Positions 1 to 6,341 of a DNA stretch of 7,526 nt are shown piece by piece. The stretch comes from an uncultured bacterium (GTDB lineage: Bacteria > Planctomycetota > UBA1135 > GCA-002686595). Location: positions 1-7,526 of the forward strand of contig CAJXRJ010000367.1 in NCBI GenBank assembly GCA_913058555.1, in the 5' to 3' direction. Position numbers and translations under genes: made by a program. Position 1 is the first letter of the stretch. Every line of letters begins with the position of its first letter. The notes beneath the pieces were generated by a model. The model did not search any database. It was given only the letters and a program-made list of their open reading frames with translations, and was not told where the DNA came from.

Positions 1-43
1 ACACTGCATATCGTCGGCAGCGTCAGATGTGTATAAGAGACAG
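1..43 (+). other. Nextera/Tn5 sequencing adapter (artefact)
   Basis: This is synthetic sequence, not genome. Positions 3-10 (ACTGCATA) look like an i5 index, 11-24 (TCGTCGGCAGCGTC) are the Nextera read-1 adapter, and 25-43 (AGATGTGTATAAGAGACAG) are the 19-base Tn5 mosaic end. The same series appears inverted at the far end of the window. Genomic sequence begins at about position 44. The translation starting M-Y-K-R-Q from position 29 is adapter-derived. Confidence 0.98.
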
Positions 44-591
44 TTTGGGGGCTGCGCAGCGATTCTGAGCTTCTGTTTGTGGGCGACGCTGGTGGTACCG
101 AGCCCACGGGCGCCACGGAGCGCTTCGGCATCGAATGGACGAACTACTACCAGATTACCGATCAGCTCAGCCTGGACTTCGACGCGACGTGGTCACGGGC
201 GAGGTTCCTCGACGGTGGGGACGAGAATCACGTTCCGGGTGCCATTGAAACGTCGGTGGCCGCGGGCCTGGCTTATGACTTCGAGGGCGGGCACTTTGCC
301 GCTCTCCGGGGACGCTACTTCGGCCCCAGGGACCTCGAAGAGACCGGCGCCGTGCGGTCCACGTCGTCGCTGCTCTTCAATGCGCAGGCGGCGTACCGGG
401 TCAACCCTGACCTGATGGTCAAGCTCTCCGTATTCAACCTGTTCGATCGCGAGGTCAGCGACATCGAGTACTTCTATCCCTCACGCCTGCCCGGCGAGAA
501 TGCCGGACCGGATGACGGTGGTTTCAACGACGTTCACTTCCACCCCGCGGAGCCGTTTTCGGTGCGGGTTGGCCTCGCGATGGCCTTTTGA
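44..591 (+). CDS. TonB-dependent outer-membrane receptor, C-terminal fragment
   Basis: This is the C-terminal part of a TonB-dependent receptor, an outer-membrane beta-barrel that takes up a ligand using energy delivered by TonB. The reading frame is open from the adapter junction (first full codon at 46) to the TGA at 589-591, leaving about 181 residues. The start, signal peptide, TonB box and plug are missing. Alternating aromatic/hydrophobic strands are visible, for example F-G-I-E-W-T-N-Y-Y and L-S-L-D-F-D-A-T-W-S. A segment D-S-E-L-L-F-V-G-D-A-G-G-T-E-P recalls receptors of this type, and the H-F-H-P-A-E-P motif near the end is followed by a terminal Phe, the usual signal for barrel assembly. 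The ligand cannot be read from this fragment. The stop overlaps the earliest possible start of exbB (TTG at 588), so it is probably the first known member of the exbB-exbD-tonB operon. An internal GTG at 79 could be miscalled as the start. Confidence 0.9.
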
Positions 592-596
592 TTGTC

Positions 597-1334
597 ATGT
601 CAATCTTCTCGACGATCTCACCGCCGACGGGCCTGCCCCTCGCGCTACACGAAATGATCTGGGGCCACAGCCCCTCGGACCTGTTCCAGATGGGGGGGCC
701 GGTCATGTGGCCGCTGCTCGCATGCTCGGTCCTTGCGATCGCGATCATCCTGGAACGGGCCCTGGTCTTCCTGCGAGTACGGACGGTGCCCAAGAGATTG
801 GCGGAGAATGCCGCGGCCGCCTATGCGGGGGGGCAAGTCGCAGAGGCCCGCGCCGTGCTCCGCGGATCACGTCATCCGGTGGCTCGGGTTCTCGAGCGCC
901 AGATCGACCTTGCGGGCACCGACCGCACCCTGAGGGCGGAATCCGTACGGCGAGACGGTGGCGAGCTCTTGGAGCGCCTTGAGGCACGCCTATCCCCGTT
1001 GCTCCTCGTGTCGCAGATCGCCCCCTTGCTTGGGCTGCTCGGGACCGTTTCCGGGCTTGTGGGGTCCTTCTGGAAGCTGGAGCAGATCAATGGGCCAGTG
1101 GAGCCGAGCGACCTGGCCGCCGGTATCTGGGCGGCGCTTTTGACCACCGTGTTTGGCCTTATCGTGGCCATCCCCGCGTCGGCCGCTTGGCACTTGCTGC
1201 AGGACCGCGCCGATGCGGTCGCCCGCCACATGGGTTTCGCGGTGACGCGACTGGAGGAAGCCCTCGTCGGCCCTTCTGCGGGCCCAGCGGCATCCCCTCC
1301 GGCCATCCCAGCGGCGAGCGCGGCGGAAGAGTAG
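597..1334 (+). CDS. exbB: ExbB/TolQ-type proton channel subunit
   Basis: This is an inner-membrane channel subunit of the MotA/TolQ/ExbB family, which with ExbD converts the proton-motive force into movement of TonB. The product is about 245 residues from ATG 597. A first membrane segment lies at about residues 35-53 (after M-G-G-P-V-M-W-P-L-L), followed by a cytoplasmic loop at about 54-133. The second membrane segment (134-158) contains the family signature A-P-L-L-G-L-L-G-T-V-S-G, and the third (about 180-200) contains L-L-T-T-V-F-G-L-I-V-A-I-P-A. Thr150 and Thr183/184 correspond to the polar residues expected to line the proton path. The C-terminus is Ala/Pro-rich and probably disordered. 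The start is uncertain: TTG 588 would overlap the receptor stop by four bases, and ATG 654 is also possible; none has a clear Shine-Dalgarno sequence. exbD follows after two bases. Choice of ExbB over TolQ rests on the receptor, ExbD and TonB neighbours. Confidence 0.93.
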   Translation: MSIFSTISPPTGLPLALHEMIWGHSPSDLFQMGGPVMWPLLACSVLAIAIILERALVFLRVRTVPKRLAENAAAAYAGGQVAEARAVLRGSRHPVARVLERQIDLAGTDRTLRAESVRRDGGELLERLEARLSPLLLVSQIAPLLGLLGTVSGLVGSFWKLEQINGPVEPSDLAAGIWAALLTTVFGLIVAIPASAAWHLLQDRADAVARHMGFAVTRLEEALVGPSAGPAASPPAIPAASAAEE

Positions 1335-1336
1335 GC

Positions 1337-1741
1337 ATGGAGTTTTCCCGCAGGGCACGTCGGCGTTCCGCCATCGACCTCACGCCGCTCATCGACGTGG
1401 TCTTTCAGCTCCTCGTCTTCTTCATCTTGACGTCTAGCTTCGTGCAGCCGTCGGTGCGTCTCGAACTGCCCCAGGGCTCGGTGGTCGACGAGGCGGAAAC
1501 GCGCCCCGTGCGCCTCGAAGTGGACGCCCGCGGCGTGCTCTATGTGGAGGGCGAGCGGGTCACCAAGGAGGGCTTGGAGGATGCCCTTCGGGCGGCCCTC
1601 GCGGACGGCCGGAGTGCGGTCAGGCTGACCGGTGACAAGGCGATGGCCTACGGCCTGTTCGTCGAGGCCCTCGATACGGCGCGGCGCGCCGGTGCCGCTC
1701 ACTTCGACCTGGTCCACAGCGGCAAGGGCGGGGAGCAGTAG
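1337..1741 (+). CDS. exbD: ExbD/TolR-type energy-transduction protein
   Basis: This is the single-pass partner of ExbB. At 134 residues it has the usual family size. A basic N-terminus (R-R-A-R-R-R) precedes I-D-L-T-P-L-I-D-V-V-F-Q-L-L-V-F-F-I-L, the hallmark membrane helix. Asp20 is at the position of the essential proton-carrying aspartate of the family. The remaining periplasmic domain (about 40-128) has the usual alternating pattern with a V-L-Y-V-E-G-E-R segment. The ATG at 1337 is preceded by GGAAGAG (1325-1331) at 5-base spacing, which supports this start rather than the long upstream extension of the frame into exbB. The gene lies two bases after exbB and three before tonB, so all three are almost certainly cotranscribed. 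Confidence 0.95.
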   Translation: MEFSRRARRRSAIDLTPLIDVVFQLLVFFILTSSFVQPSVRLELPQGSVVDEAETRPVRLEVDARGVLYVEGERVTKEGLEDALRAALADGRSAVRLTGDKAMAYGLFVEALDTARRAGAAHFDLVHSGKGGEQ

Positions 1742-1744
1742 GCC

Positions 1745-2482
1745 GTGGCAGGTTCAGGGGACGAGCGCTTCTTCTGGGGCGCCCTCGGCTTGTCGCTGAT
1801 CGCCCACGTGGCCGTCGCGGCGCTGCAGAACGAGGCGGCTCCGAATGGCCCCGACCTGGCCCTCGAGGAACAGCTGGCCCAGCCGCCCATGACGGTGCGC
1901 ATCTACGAGCCCACTCCCGTGCCACCGCCCCGTGCCGTTGAGTTGCTCGAACCCGTCCTGGCGAGCGACGCTGGCACCCGAACGGTGTCGTCCCCGCCGC
2001 CGCCGGAGTTTGAGCCCCCAACGGCAGAGCCTGAGCCCGAGCTGCCCCAACCCCTGGAGCCACCACCCATGGATCCGCCACCGGAGCCCGAACCCCCTGA
2101 GGAGCCAGAGCCGGAGAAGCTCGAGCCCTTGGAACGGGTCGAGCCCGAGCCCGTTGATCCCGTGCAGCCGATTCAGTCCGACGGCCAAGCAGTGGTGAAG
2201 GGGCGCGCCGTGGCCGACGCCAAGCGCAACCGCCCCCCTAGCTACCCGCGCCGCGCCCGTGCCGCTCGCATGGAAGGCACGTGCGAGCTCACCGTCGAGG
2301 TGAGGAAGGACGGCTCCGTCGAGAGCGCCAAGGTCAAAGTCTCTAGCGGCCACGGCCTCCTGGACGACGCGGCGCTGAAAGCCGTCAAGAAGTGGCGCTT
2401 CAAGCCCGCGACGGGCGCGGATGGAAGCGCGGTGCCCGACCGGCTGACGGTGCCGGTGAGCTTCCGTCTCAAGGGGCGCTAG
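1745..2482 (+). CDS. tonB: TonB energy-transducing protein
   Basis: TonB spans the periplasm and passes energy from ExbB-ExbD to outer-membrane receptors. The product is 245 residues from GTG 1745, preceded by GGGGAG (1730-1735) at 9-base spacing. The N-terminal membrane anchor (about 9-27) holds Ser17 and His21 in S-x-x-x-H spacing, the arrangement required for coupling to ExbB-ExbD in classical TonB proteins. Residues about 55-143 are a Pro/Glu-rich spacer with very few lysines, unlike enteric TonB, which has both Glu-Pro and Lys-Pro blocks. The C-terminal domain (about 166-243) contains Y-P-R-R-A-R, a V-E-V-R-K-D-G-S-V turn, and A-L-K-A-V-K-K-W-R-F-K-P, all typical of the TonB C-terminal fold. 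It is last in the + strand operon and ends at TAG 2480-2482, overlapping the stop of the convergent carrier-protein gene. Confidence 0.95.
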   Translation: MAGSGDERFFWGALGLSLIAHVAVAALQNEAAPNGPDLALEEQLAQPPMTVRIYEPTPVPPPRAVELLEPVLASDAGTRTVSSPPPPEFEPPTAEPEPELPQPLEPPPMDPPPEPEPPEEPEPEKLEPLERVEPEPVDPVQPIQSDGQAVVKGRAVADAKRNRPPSYPRRARAARMEGTCELTVEVRKDGSVESAKVKVSSGHGLLDDAALKAVKKWRFKPATGADGSAVPDRLTVPVSFRLKGR

Positions 2483-2715
2483 GCGCGGCCCTGCAGGTAC
2501 GTCTGGATCGCGTTGAGCGTGCGGAAGTTCTCGAGGGTCACGTCCTCGGGGGGAACGATGATCCCCTGCTGCTCCTCGATGTGCTGAACCAAGCGGGTGA
2601 CGCTCAGCGAATTCAAGAGCTCGGACAAGAGCAGGTCGTCGTCGGGTCCGATCTTCTGGTTCTCATCGTCGAGGAGTTCGATGCGGATGAACTCCGCGAG
2701 GGCTTCGATAGACAT
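2479..2715 (-). CDS. Free-standing acyl/peptidyl carrier protein
   Basis: This small acidic protein (78 residues from ATG 2715; 81 from GTG 2724) has the size and pattern of a phosphopantetheine-binding carrier. The attachment site is the Ser in L-L-N-S-L-S-V-T-R-L-V (residue 36 counting from the ATG), with helix-2 hydrophobics following. The canonical D-S-L is N-S-L here, an uncommon variation. The sequence after it, V-P-P-E-D-V-T-L-E-N-F-R-T-L, fits helix 3 of carriers. It lies 17 bases downstream of the adenylation gene stop, so it is the likely acceptor for that enzyme's aminoacyl-AMP, parallel to PltL in pyoluteorin or AnaD in anatoxin biosynthesis; the substrate is inferred. Neither candidate start has a clear Shine-Dalgarno sequence; coupling to the upstream gene is likely. 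Its TAG (2479-2481) overlaps the tonB stop on the other strand. Confidence 0.9.
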   Translation of the reverse strand: MSIEALAEFIRIELLDDENQKIGPDDDLLLSELLNSLSVTRLVQHIEEQQGIIVPPEDVTLENFRTLNAIQTYLQGRA

Positions 2716-2732
2716 GTGGGGCACGGGTGGTT

Positions 2733-4388
2733 CTAGGAGTCGCCCGGGGGGGCGGTGGCGAGGGATCCGCGATCGACCTTGCCTGTGGAGGTGCGGGGCA
2801 GCTCGGCCAAGATCGTGATCGAAACGGGGACGGCGTAGGAGGGGAGCTTGGCGCGGAGGAACGATCGCAGCTCGGAGGGAGTCGCGGCGGCCCCCGGTGC
2901 GATCCGGACGGCCCCGTGGATCGACTGGCTCCCTTGTTCATCGGGCCGCGTGAAGGCCGCGGCCTCCTCGACCTCTGCGTGGGACGAGAGCGCAGCCTCG
3001 ACTTCGTCGAGCTCGACGCGATGCCCGCGGGTTTTGACCATGCGGTCGCGCCTGCCCAGGAACTCGAGCAGACCGTCGGGCCGCTGGCGGACCACATCGC
3101 CGGTGCGGTAGTAGACCTCGCCGTCCGGGGCGTAGGACGGGCGCACAAGGAATGCCCGTGCGTTCAGGTCCGGGCGGTTCCAATAGCCCCGGGTGAGGGT
3201 CGTGCTTCGGATGCAAAGCTCGCCCGGGTCTCCCGGCGCCGCGCACGCACCGTCCTCGTCGAGGATCAGCCCGTCTGATCCCACGGACACGTTGCCGATG
3301 GGGAGGGGCTCGTCGCTCTCACTTGACCGGTAGTCGTCCGGCACGTCATAGACCGTGCATGAGGGCGCTTCCGCGGGGCCGTAGACGTTGGAGAACCGCG
3401 TCCCCGGCAGAGCGTTCATCAGGGCCCGCAGGTCCTGGGGAGGATAGGGCTCCCCGCCGAAGAGGATCCAGCGCAGGCAGCCAAGGTCCCGGCTGGCCAG
3501 GGCGCCACGCCGCTCCATCTCCATCAGCGTGAAGGGCACCGTGAAGACCACGCTGATGCGTTCCTTTTCGATGGTCTCCGTCCAGCTCGCGGGGAACTTG
3601 GTCACCACCTCGGGGACGAGCACCACCGCAGCGCCCACCTGGGACGTCGAGAAGAAGTCGAAGATGCTCAGGTCAAAGTGAAGCGGCGCGTGGCTGGCTA
3701 CTTTGTCGCCAGGCCCTAACCGGACATGCCCCGCGCCCCAACGGGCGTAGGCCAGGCACCCGCGGTGGGTGTGCATCATGCCCTTGGGCTGACCGGTGGA
3801 GCCGGACGTGTACATGATGTAGGCCAGGTCTTGGTCGGTGACCCACACGCCTTCCGGCGGGAGGGCCGGGGCCTCCGCGAGGTCCGCCGGCGAGACCGTC
3901 TTCATCGGCAACTCTGCGGTGGTGCCCACGATCAGCGGCCGGCAATCGTCGGGCAACGCGCGCAGGGTCTCCGCCTGGGCGTCGGTGCTGATGACGATTT
4001 GGATCCCGCAGTCGGCGATCAGGAACGCCAGGCGCTCGGGCGGCAGGCCGGGGTCCAGAGGAACGAATGCACCGCCGGCGCGCAGGGTGCCGTAGATGGC
4101 GGGGCCCAGGGCCAAGCCCTTGCGCATGAAGATGCCCACCCGGTCCGAGCGCTCGAGGCCCTCCGCGAGCAGGCAGTGGGCCATCTGGGCACTCTGCCGG
4201 TCGAGCTCGCCGTAGGTCATGGTCTCGCCGGAGAAAACCATCGACGGGGCGCCGGGGCTGACCCTGGCGTAGTGCTCGATCGCCCCGTGGATCAAGAAGC
4301 CCGGGAGGGGCAGGCCCGAGCGGCTCCCGGGTGCCCCGCCAGAAAAACCGCCAGCCGGGTCGCCGGGCCTATCGTTGTCGCCGGTCAT
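2733..4388 (-). CDS. Free-standing amino-acid adenylation enzyme (PltF/AnaC-like prolyl-AMP ligase candidate)
   Basis: This 551-residue stand-alone adenylation protein would activate an amino acid with ATP and load it on a carrier thiol. Core motifs appear in order: Y-T-S-G-S-T-G-Q-P-K-G (193-203), F-D-L-S (238-241), N-V-Y-G-P-A-E (334-340, where Thr of the usual Y-G-P-T-E is Ala), Y-R-T-G-D (427-431), G-R-R-D-R-M-V-K-T-R-G-H-R-V-E-L (445-460) and T-G-K-V-D-R with catalytic Lys537. There is no condensation, carrier or thioesterase domain attached. Aligning by eye to the GrsA-PheA pocket gives D239, L240, F243, F282, L309, G311, V335, S343, C344 and K537. From memory, the PltF-type proline code is D-L-L-Y-L-A-L-V-C-K, so the match is partial: same family, with proline likely but not certain. 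The ATG at 4388 overlaps the upstream flavoprotein stop as ATGA, implying translational coupling. The first 30 residues are a Gly/Pro/Ser-rich extension. Confidence 0.88.
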   Translation of the reverse strand: MTGDNDRPGDPAGGFSGGAPGSRSGLPLPGFLIHGAIEHYARVSPGAPSMVFSGETMTYGELDRQSAQMAHCLLAEGLERSDRVGIFMRKGLALGPAIYGTLRAGGAFVPLDPGLPPERLAFLIADCGIQIVISTDAQAETLRALPDDCRPLIVGTTAELPMKTVSPADLAEAPALPPEGVWVTDQDLAYIMYTSGSTGQPKGMMHTHRGCLAYARWGAGHVRLGPGDKVASHAPLHFDLSIFDFFSTSQVGAAVVLVPEVVTKFPASWTETIEKERISVVFTVPFTLMEMERRGALASRDLGCLRWILFGGEPYPPQDLRALMNALPGTRFSNVYGPAEAPSCTVYDVPDDYRSSESDEPLPIGNVSVGSDGLILDEDGACAAPGDPGELCIRSTTLTRGYWNRPDLNARAFLVRPSYAPDGEVYYRTGDVVRQRPDGLLEFLGRRDRMVKTRGHRVELDEVEAALSSHAEVEEAAAFTRPDEQGSQSIHGAVRIAPGAAATPSELRSFLRAKLPSYAVPVSITILAELPRTSTGKVDRGSLATAPPGDS

Positions 4389-5530
4389 AGCCCCAGGAGC
4401 CCTGCGATGATGTTGCGCTGGATGTCGGTGGTGCCGCCGTAGATGAGGCCGCCGATGGAGTCGCGCACGTCGCGCTCGACGCCGGTCGCGGTCTTGTAAC
4501 CATCGCCGCCGCGGATCGCGAGGGCGGCGAGGCTCGATTCACGGAAGGCCTCGGCGAGGTAGGTCTTGGTGAGGGCGGCCTCCATCAGGTTCGGCAGGCC
4601 TCGATCCTGAAGCCACGCCGTCTTGTAGAGAAGCAGCCGTCCGGTCTCAAGGCGCAGGTGCATGTCCGCGATGGGGTGTGCCACGGCCTGGTGCTTACCG
4701 ATGGACACACCGGCGCGCCTCCGCTTCTTGGCGAACGCGACCGCCTCCTTGATCTGCCGGGCCATGGCGCCGAGCTGGGGGGCCAGGACGAGGCTGCGCT
4801 CCCAGCCTTGGCTGAAGGAGAAGATGCTGGCGCCCGCGCCGACCTTGCCCAGGAGGTTGGCGGCGGGGATCCGGCAGCCGTCGAACGTCACCCGTCCGAA
4901 GGGGACGGTGCGCAGCCCCATTTTGTCTTCGACGGGGTGGGCGGTGTACCCGGGCGTCTCCGCGTCCGCGAGGAAAGCACTGAGTCCCCAGCGACCTGCG
5001 CTTGGGTCCGTCGCAGCGAAGACGATGGCGAACTCCGCGATGGGCCCGAACGTGATCAGGACCTTCTCGCCGTTCAGGACGTACTCGTCCCCGTCCCGAA
5101 CGGCGGTCGTTTGGAGGTGGAATGCGTCCGAGCCGCTGGACTCCTCCGTGATGCAGTACGCAGCGACCGCCTCCCCGCTGATGGAGCGTGGGAGGTACTT
5201 GGCGATCTGTTCCTTGGTGCCGAAGTGGAGCAGGGCCGTCTGGACGCCCCACATCTGGGCGCCCAGGGCGAAGGTGAGTCCGTTGTCCTGGCAGCCCTCC
5301 CCGAGGGCCTCCATCATTCGCACCGTGGTGACGAGGTCGTGCCCGGCGCCCCCGTACTCGGTGGGGATGGCCCAGCCGAGCACCCCGAAGTCGGCAGCGC
5401 GCTTCCAGAGTTCAAAGCTGAACGTGCCGTCTCGGTCGCGGGCGATGACGTCGCTCGACAGGGACTCTTTGGCGAAGGCCAGTGCCCCCGCGGCGAGCGA
5501 TTCCTGGCTGGGTGTCCATTCGAAGTTCAT
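4385..5530 (-). CDS. Acyl-CoA-dehydrogenase-like flavoprotein (candidate prolyl-carrier oxidase)
   Basis: This 381-residue protein has the full acyl-CoA dehydrogenase fold: an N-terminal helical domain (1-120), a middle beta domain with Y-C-I-T-E-E-S-S-G-S-D (125-135, flavin contact) and G-E-K-V-L-I-T (154-160), and a C-terminal helical domain ending D-I-Q-R-N-I-I-A-G. The acid base is diagnostic: medium-chain enzymes have Glu in I-Y-E-G-T, but here it is Gly365 (I-Y-G-G-T), whereas Glu244 in Q-G-W-E-R-S-L-V-L-A matches the catalytic Glu of isovaleryl-CoA dehydrogenase (E-R-L-V-L-A). Carrier-bound prolyl oxidases such as PltE, RedW and CloN3 belong to this group by established knowledge. Operon position, directly before the adenylation gene and carrier, supports oxidation of a carrier-bound aminoacyl thioester. 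An ordinary fatty or branched-chain acyl-CoA dehydrogenase is the alternative. The ATG at 5530 has no strong Shine-Dalgarno sequence. Confidence 0.87.
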   Translation of the reverse strand: MNFEWTPSQESLAAGALAFAKESLSSDVIARDRDGTFSFELWKRAADFGVLGWAIPTEYGGAGHDLVTTVRMMEALGEGCQDNGLTFALGAQMWGVQTALLHFGTKEQIAKYLPRSISGEAVAAYCITEESSGSDAFHLQTTAVRDGDEYVLNGEKVLITFGPIAEFAIVFAATDPSAGRWGLSAFLADAETPGYTAHPVEDKMGLRTVPFGRVTFDGCRIPAANLLGKVGAGASIFSFSQGWERSLVLAPQLGAMARQIKEAVAFAKKRRRAGVSIGKHQAVAHPIADMHLRLETGRLLLYKTAWLQDRGLPNLMEAALTKTYLAEAFRESSLAALAIRGGDGYKTATGVERDVRDSIGGLIYGGTTDIQRNIIAGLLGL

Positions 5531-5584
5531 GGTCTAAGCGGGGACTTGTGGGCTGTGGCTCCCGGGAGCTGCGATACTGGGGGC
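5531..5584. promoter_or_regulatory. Divergent intergenic spacer, presumed promoters
   Basis: These 54 bases separate the start of the - strand flavoprotein operon from the + strand transferase gene, so promoters for one or both units should lie here or extend into the coding ends. No convincing -35/-10 pair is visible. GATACT (5572-5577) could be a weak -10 for the transferase, which would put the transcript start at about 5584 and make the GTG 5585 mRNA leaderless; this is speculative. The main visible structure is the 12-base palindrome annotated separately. Confidence 0.4.
5558..5569. repeat. Perfect 12-base palindrome in divergent spacer, possible operator
   Basis: GCTCCCGGGAGC equals its own reverse complement over all 12 bases and sits near the middle of the 54-base spacer between the divergent transferase and flavoprotein genes. 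Such a dyad could bind a dimeric regulator controlling both directions. No regulator gene is in the window, and short GC-rich palindromes do occur by chance in GC-rich DNA, so the operator role is an inference only. Confidence 0.35.
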
Positions 5585-6334
5585 GTGGATGCGCTGTCGA
5601 AGCACCAGGGGCCGGAAGGCCTGGGCCATGGGGCCGCACGGGCGTACTGGCTCGACGTCTCCGCCGTTTCCGAATCCGCCCTGGCCGCCCTCGCGGGCGA
5701 TCTTTCGCCCGAGGAGTGCGCCCGGGCCGAGCGGATACGTTTCGAGGAGGACCGAAAGGCCTACGTGGCGGCCCACGGAATGCTGCGCCGTGGGCTGGCC
5801 ACGGCCCTTGGCGCGCGTCCGGCGGACCTGGACATCCGCGCCCGGGAGGATGGCAAGCCGGAGCTCTTCGGCGAGCATCGACGCGCCATTGCCTTCAGCC
5901 TCTCCCACACCCGCGGGGCGGCGGCTTGGGCCATGGGAACCGTGGACGAAGTCGGGGTGGATGTGGAGGCCGTGGGCGACGGGGCCTTGGCGCTTGAGCT
6001 TGCCCCCCGGGTGCTCGGCGCCGCCGAGCGCGCACGGTTGGAGGCGCACGGATCCGCCCACTTCTTCGACCTTTGGACGCTGAAGGAGGCCTTTGTGAAA
6101 GCCACCGGCGAAGGCCTTCGCCGGGACCTTCGCGGTGTGGCGTTCGATTGGCGGGATGGACCGGTTCTCCTCGCCGCGCCCGGAGTCGAACCCGCGGCCT
6201 GGGGCCACCTGCACACGCGCTTCGAAGCGAGTGCGCGCACCTATAGCCTCTCGCTTTGCGCGAGCCGTATCGGCTTGGCGGGCGAACTGGACGGCACCGT
6301 TCATCGGGTTGATCCTTCGGGACTCCGTTCGTAA
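5585..6334 (+). CDS. Sfp-type 4'-phosphopantetheinyl transferase
   Basis: This enzyme moves the phosphopantetheine arm of coenzyme A to a conserved Ser of carrier proteins. The 249-residue product from GTG 5585 has the order of motifs typical of Sfp/AcpT enzymes: R-F-E-E-D-R-K-A-Y-V-A-A-H-G (52-65), G-K-P-E-L (90-94), F-S-L-S-H-T (104-109), V-G-V-D-V-E (123-128, with Asp126 and Glu128 as magnesium ligands) and W-T-L-K-E-A-F-V-K (164-172, with Glu168 and Lys172). The length fits the Sfp group (about 220-250) and not the shorter AcpS group. The upstream frame is open far back through the antisense of the flavoprotein gene, so the start is uncertain; GTG 5585 is the best placed start after the divergent gene, although its Shine-Dalgarno is poor. 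Its neighbour, the carrier at 2479-2715, is the obvious client. It ends seven bases from the convergent HupE-like gene. Confidence 0.92.
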   Translation: MDALSKHQGPEGLGHGAARAYWLDVSAVSESALAALAGDLSPEECARAERIRFEEDRKAYVAAHGMLRRGLATALGARPADLDIRAREDGKPELFGEHRRAIAFSLSHTRGAAAWAMGTVDEVGVDVEAVGDGALALELAPRVLGAAERARLEAHGSAHFFDLWTLKEAFVKATGEGLRRDLRGVAFDWRDGPVLLAAPGVEPAAWGHLHTRFEASARTYSLSLCASRIGLAGELDGTVHRVDPSGLRS

Positions 6335-6341
6335 CGGCCTC

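Noticed and set aside
29..415. 128-residue + strand reading frame beginning M-Y-K-R-Q
   Set aside because: The first codons are Nextera adapter and the rest is an out-of-frame reading of the TonB receptor fragment.
872..1717. 281-residue - strand frame
   Set aside because: It is antisense to exbB and exbD, both with clear motifs, and reads as low-complexity Arg/Ser/Ala sequence.
1975..2160. Apparent tandem CCG/GAGCC-rich repeats
   Set aside because: These are explained by codons for the Pro/Glu spacer of TonB; no fixed-length repeat unit is seen.
1754..2353. 199-residue - strand frame, Leu/Gly/Arg-rich
   Set aside because: It is antisense to the Pro/Glu-rich part of tonB, whose codons give Leu/Gly/Arg on the other strand.
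3726..4442. 238-residue + strand frame
   Set aside because: It is antisense to the adenylation gene and has no recognisable motif.
4658..5584. Long + strand open extension upstream of the phosphopantetheinyl transferase
   Set aside because: It is antisense to the well-supported flavoprotein gene and lacks recognisable domains; open antisense frames are common in GC-rich genes.
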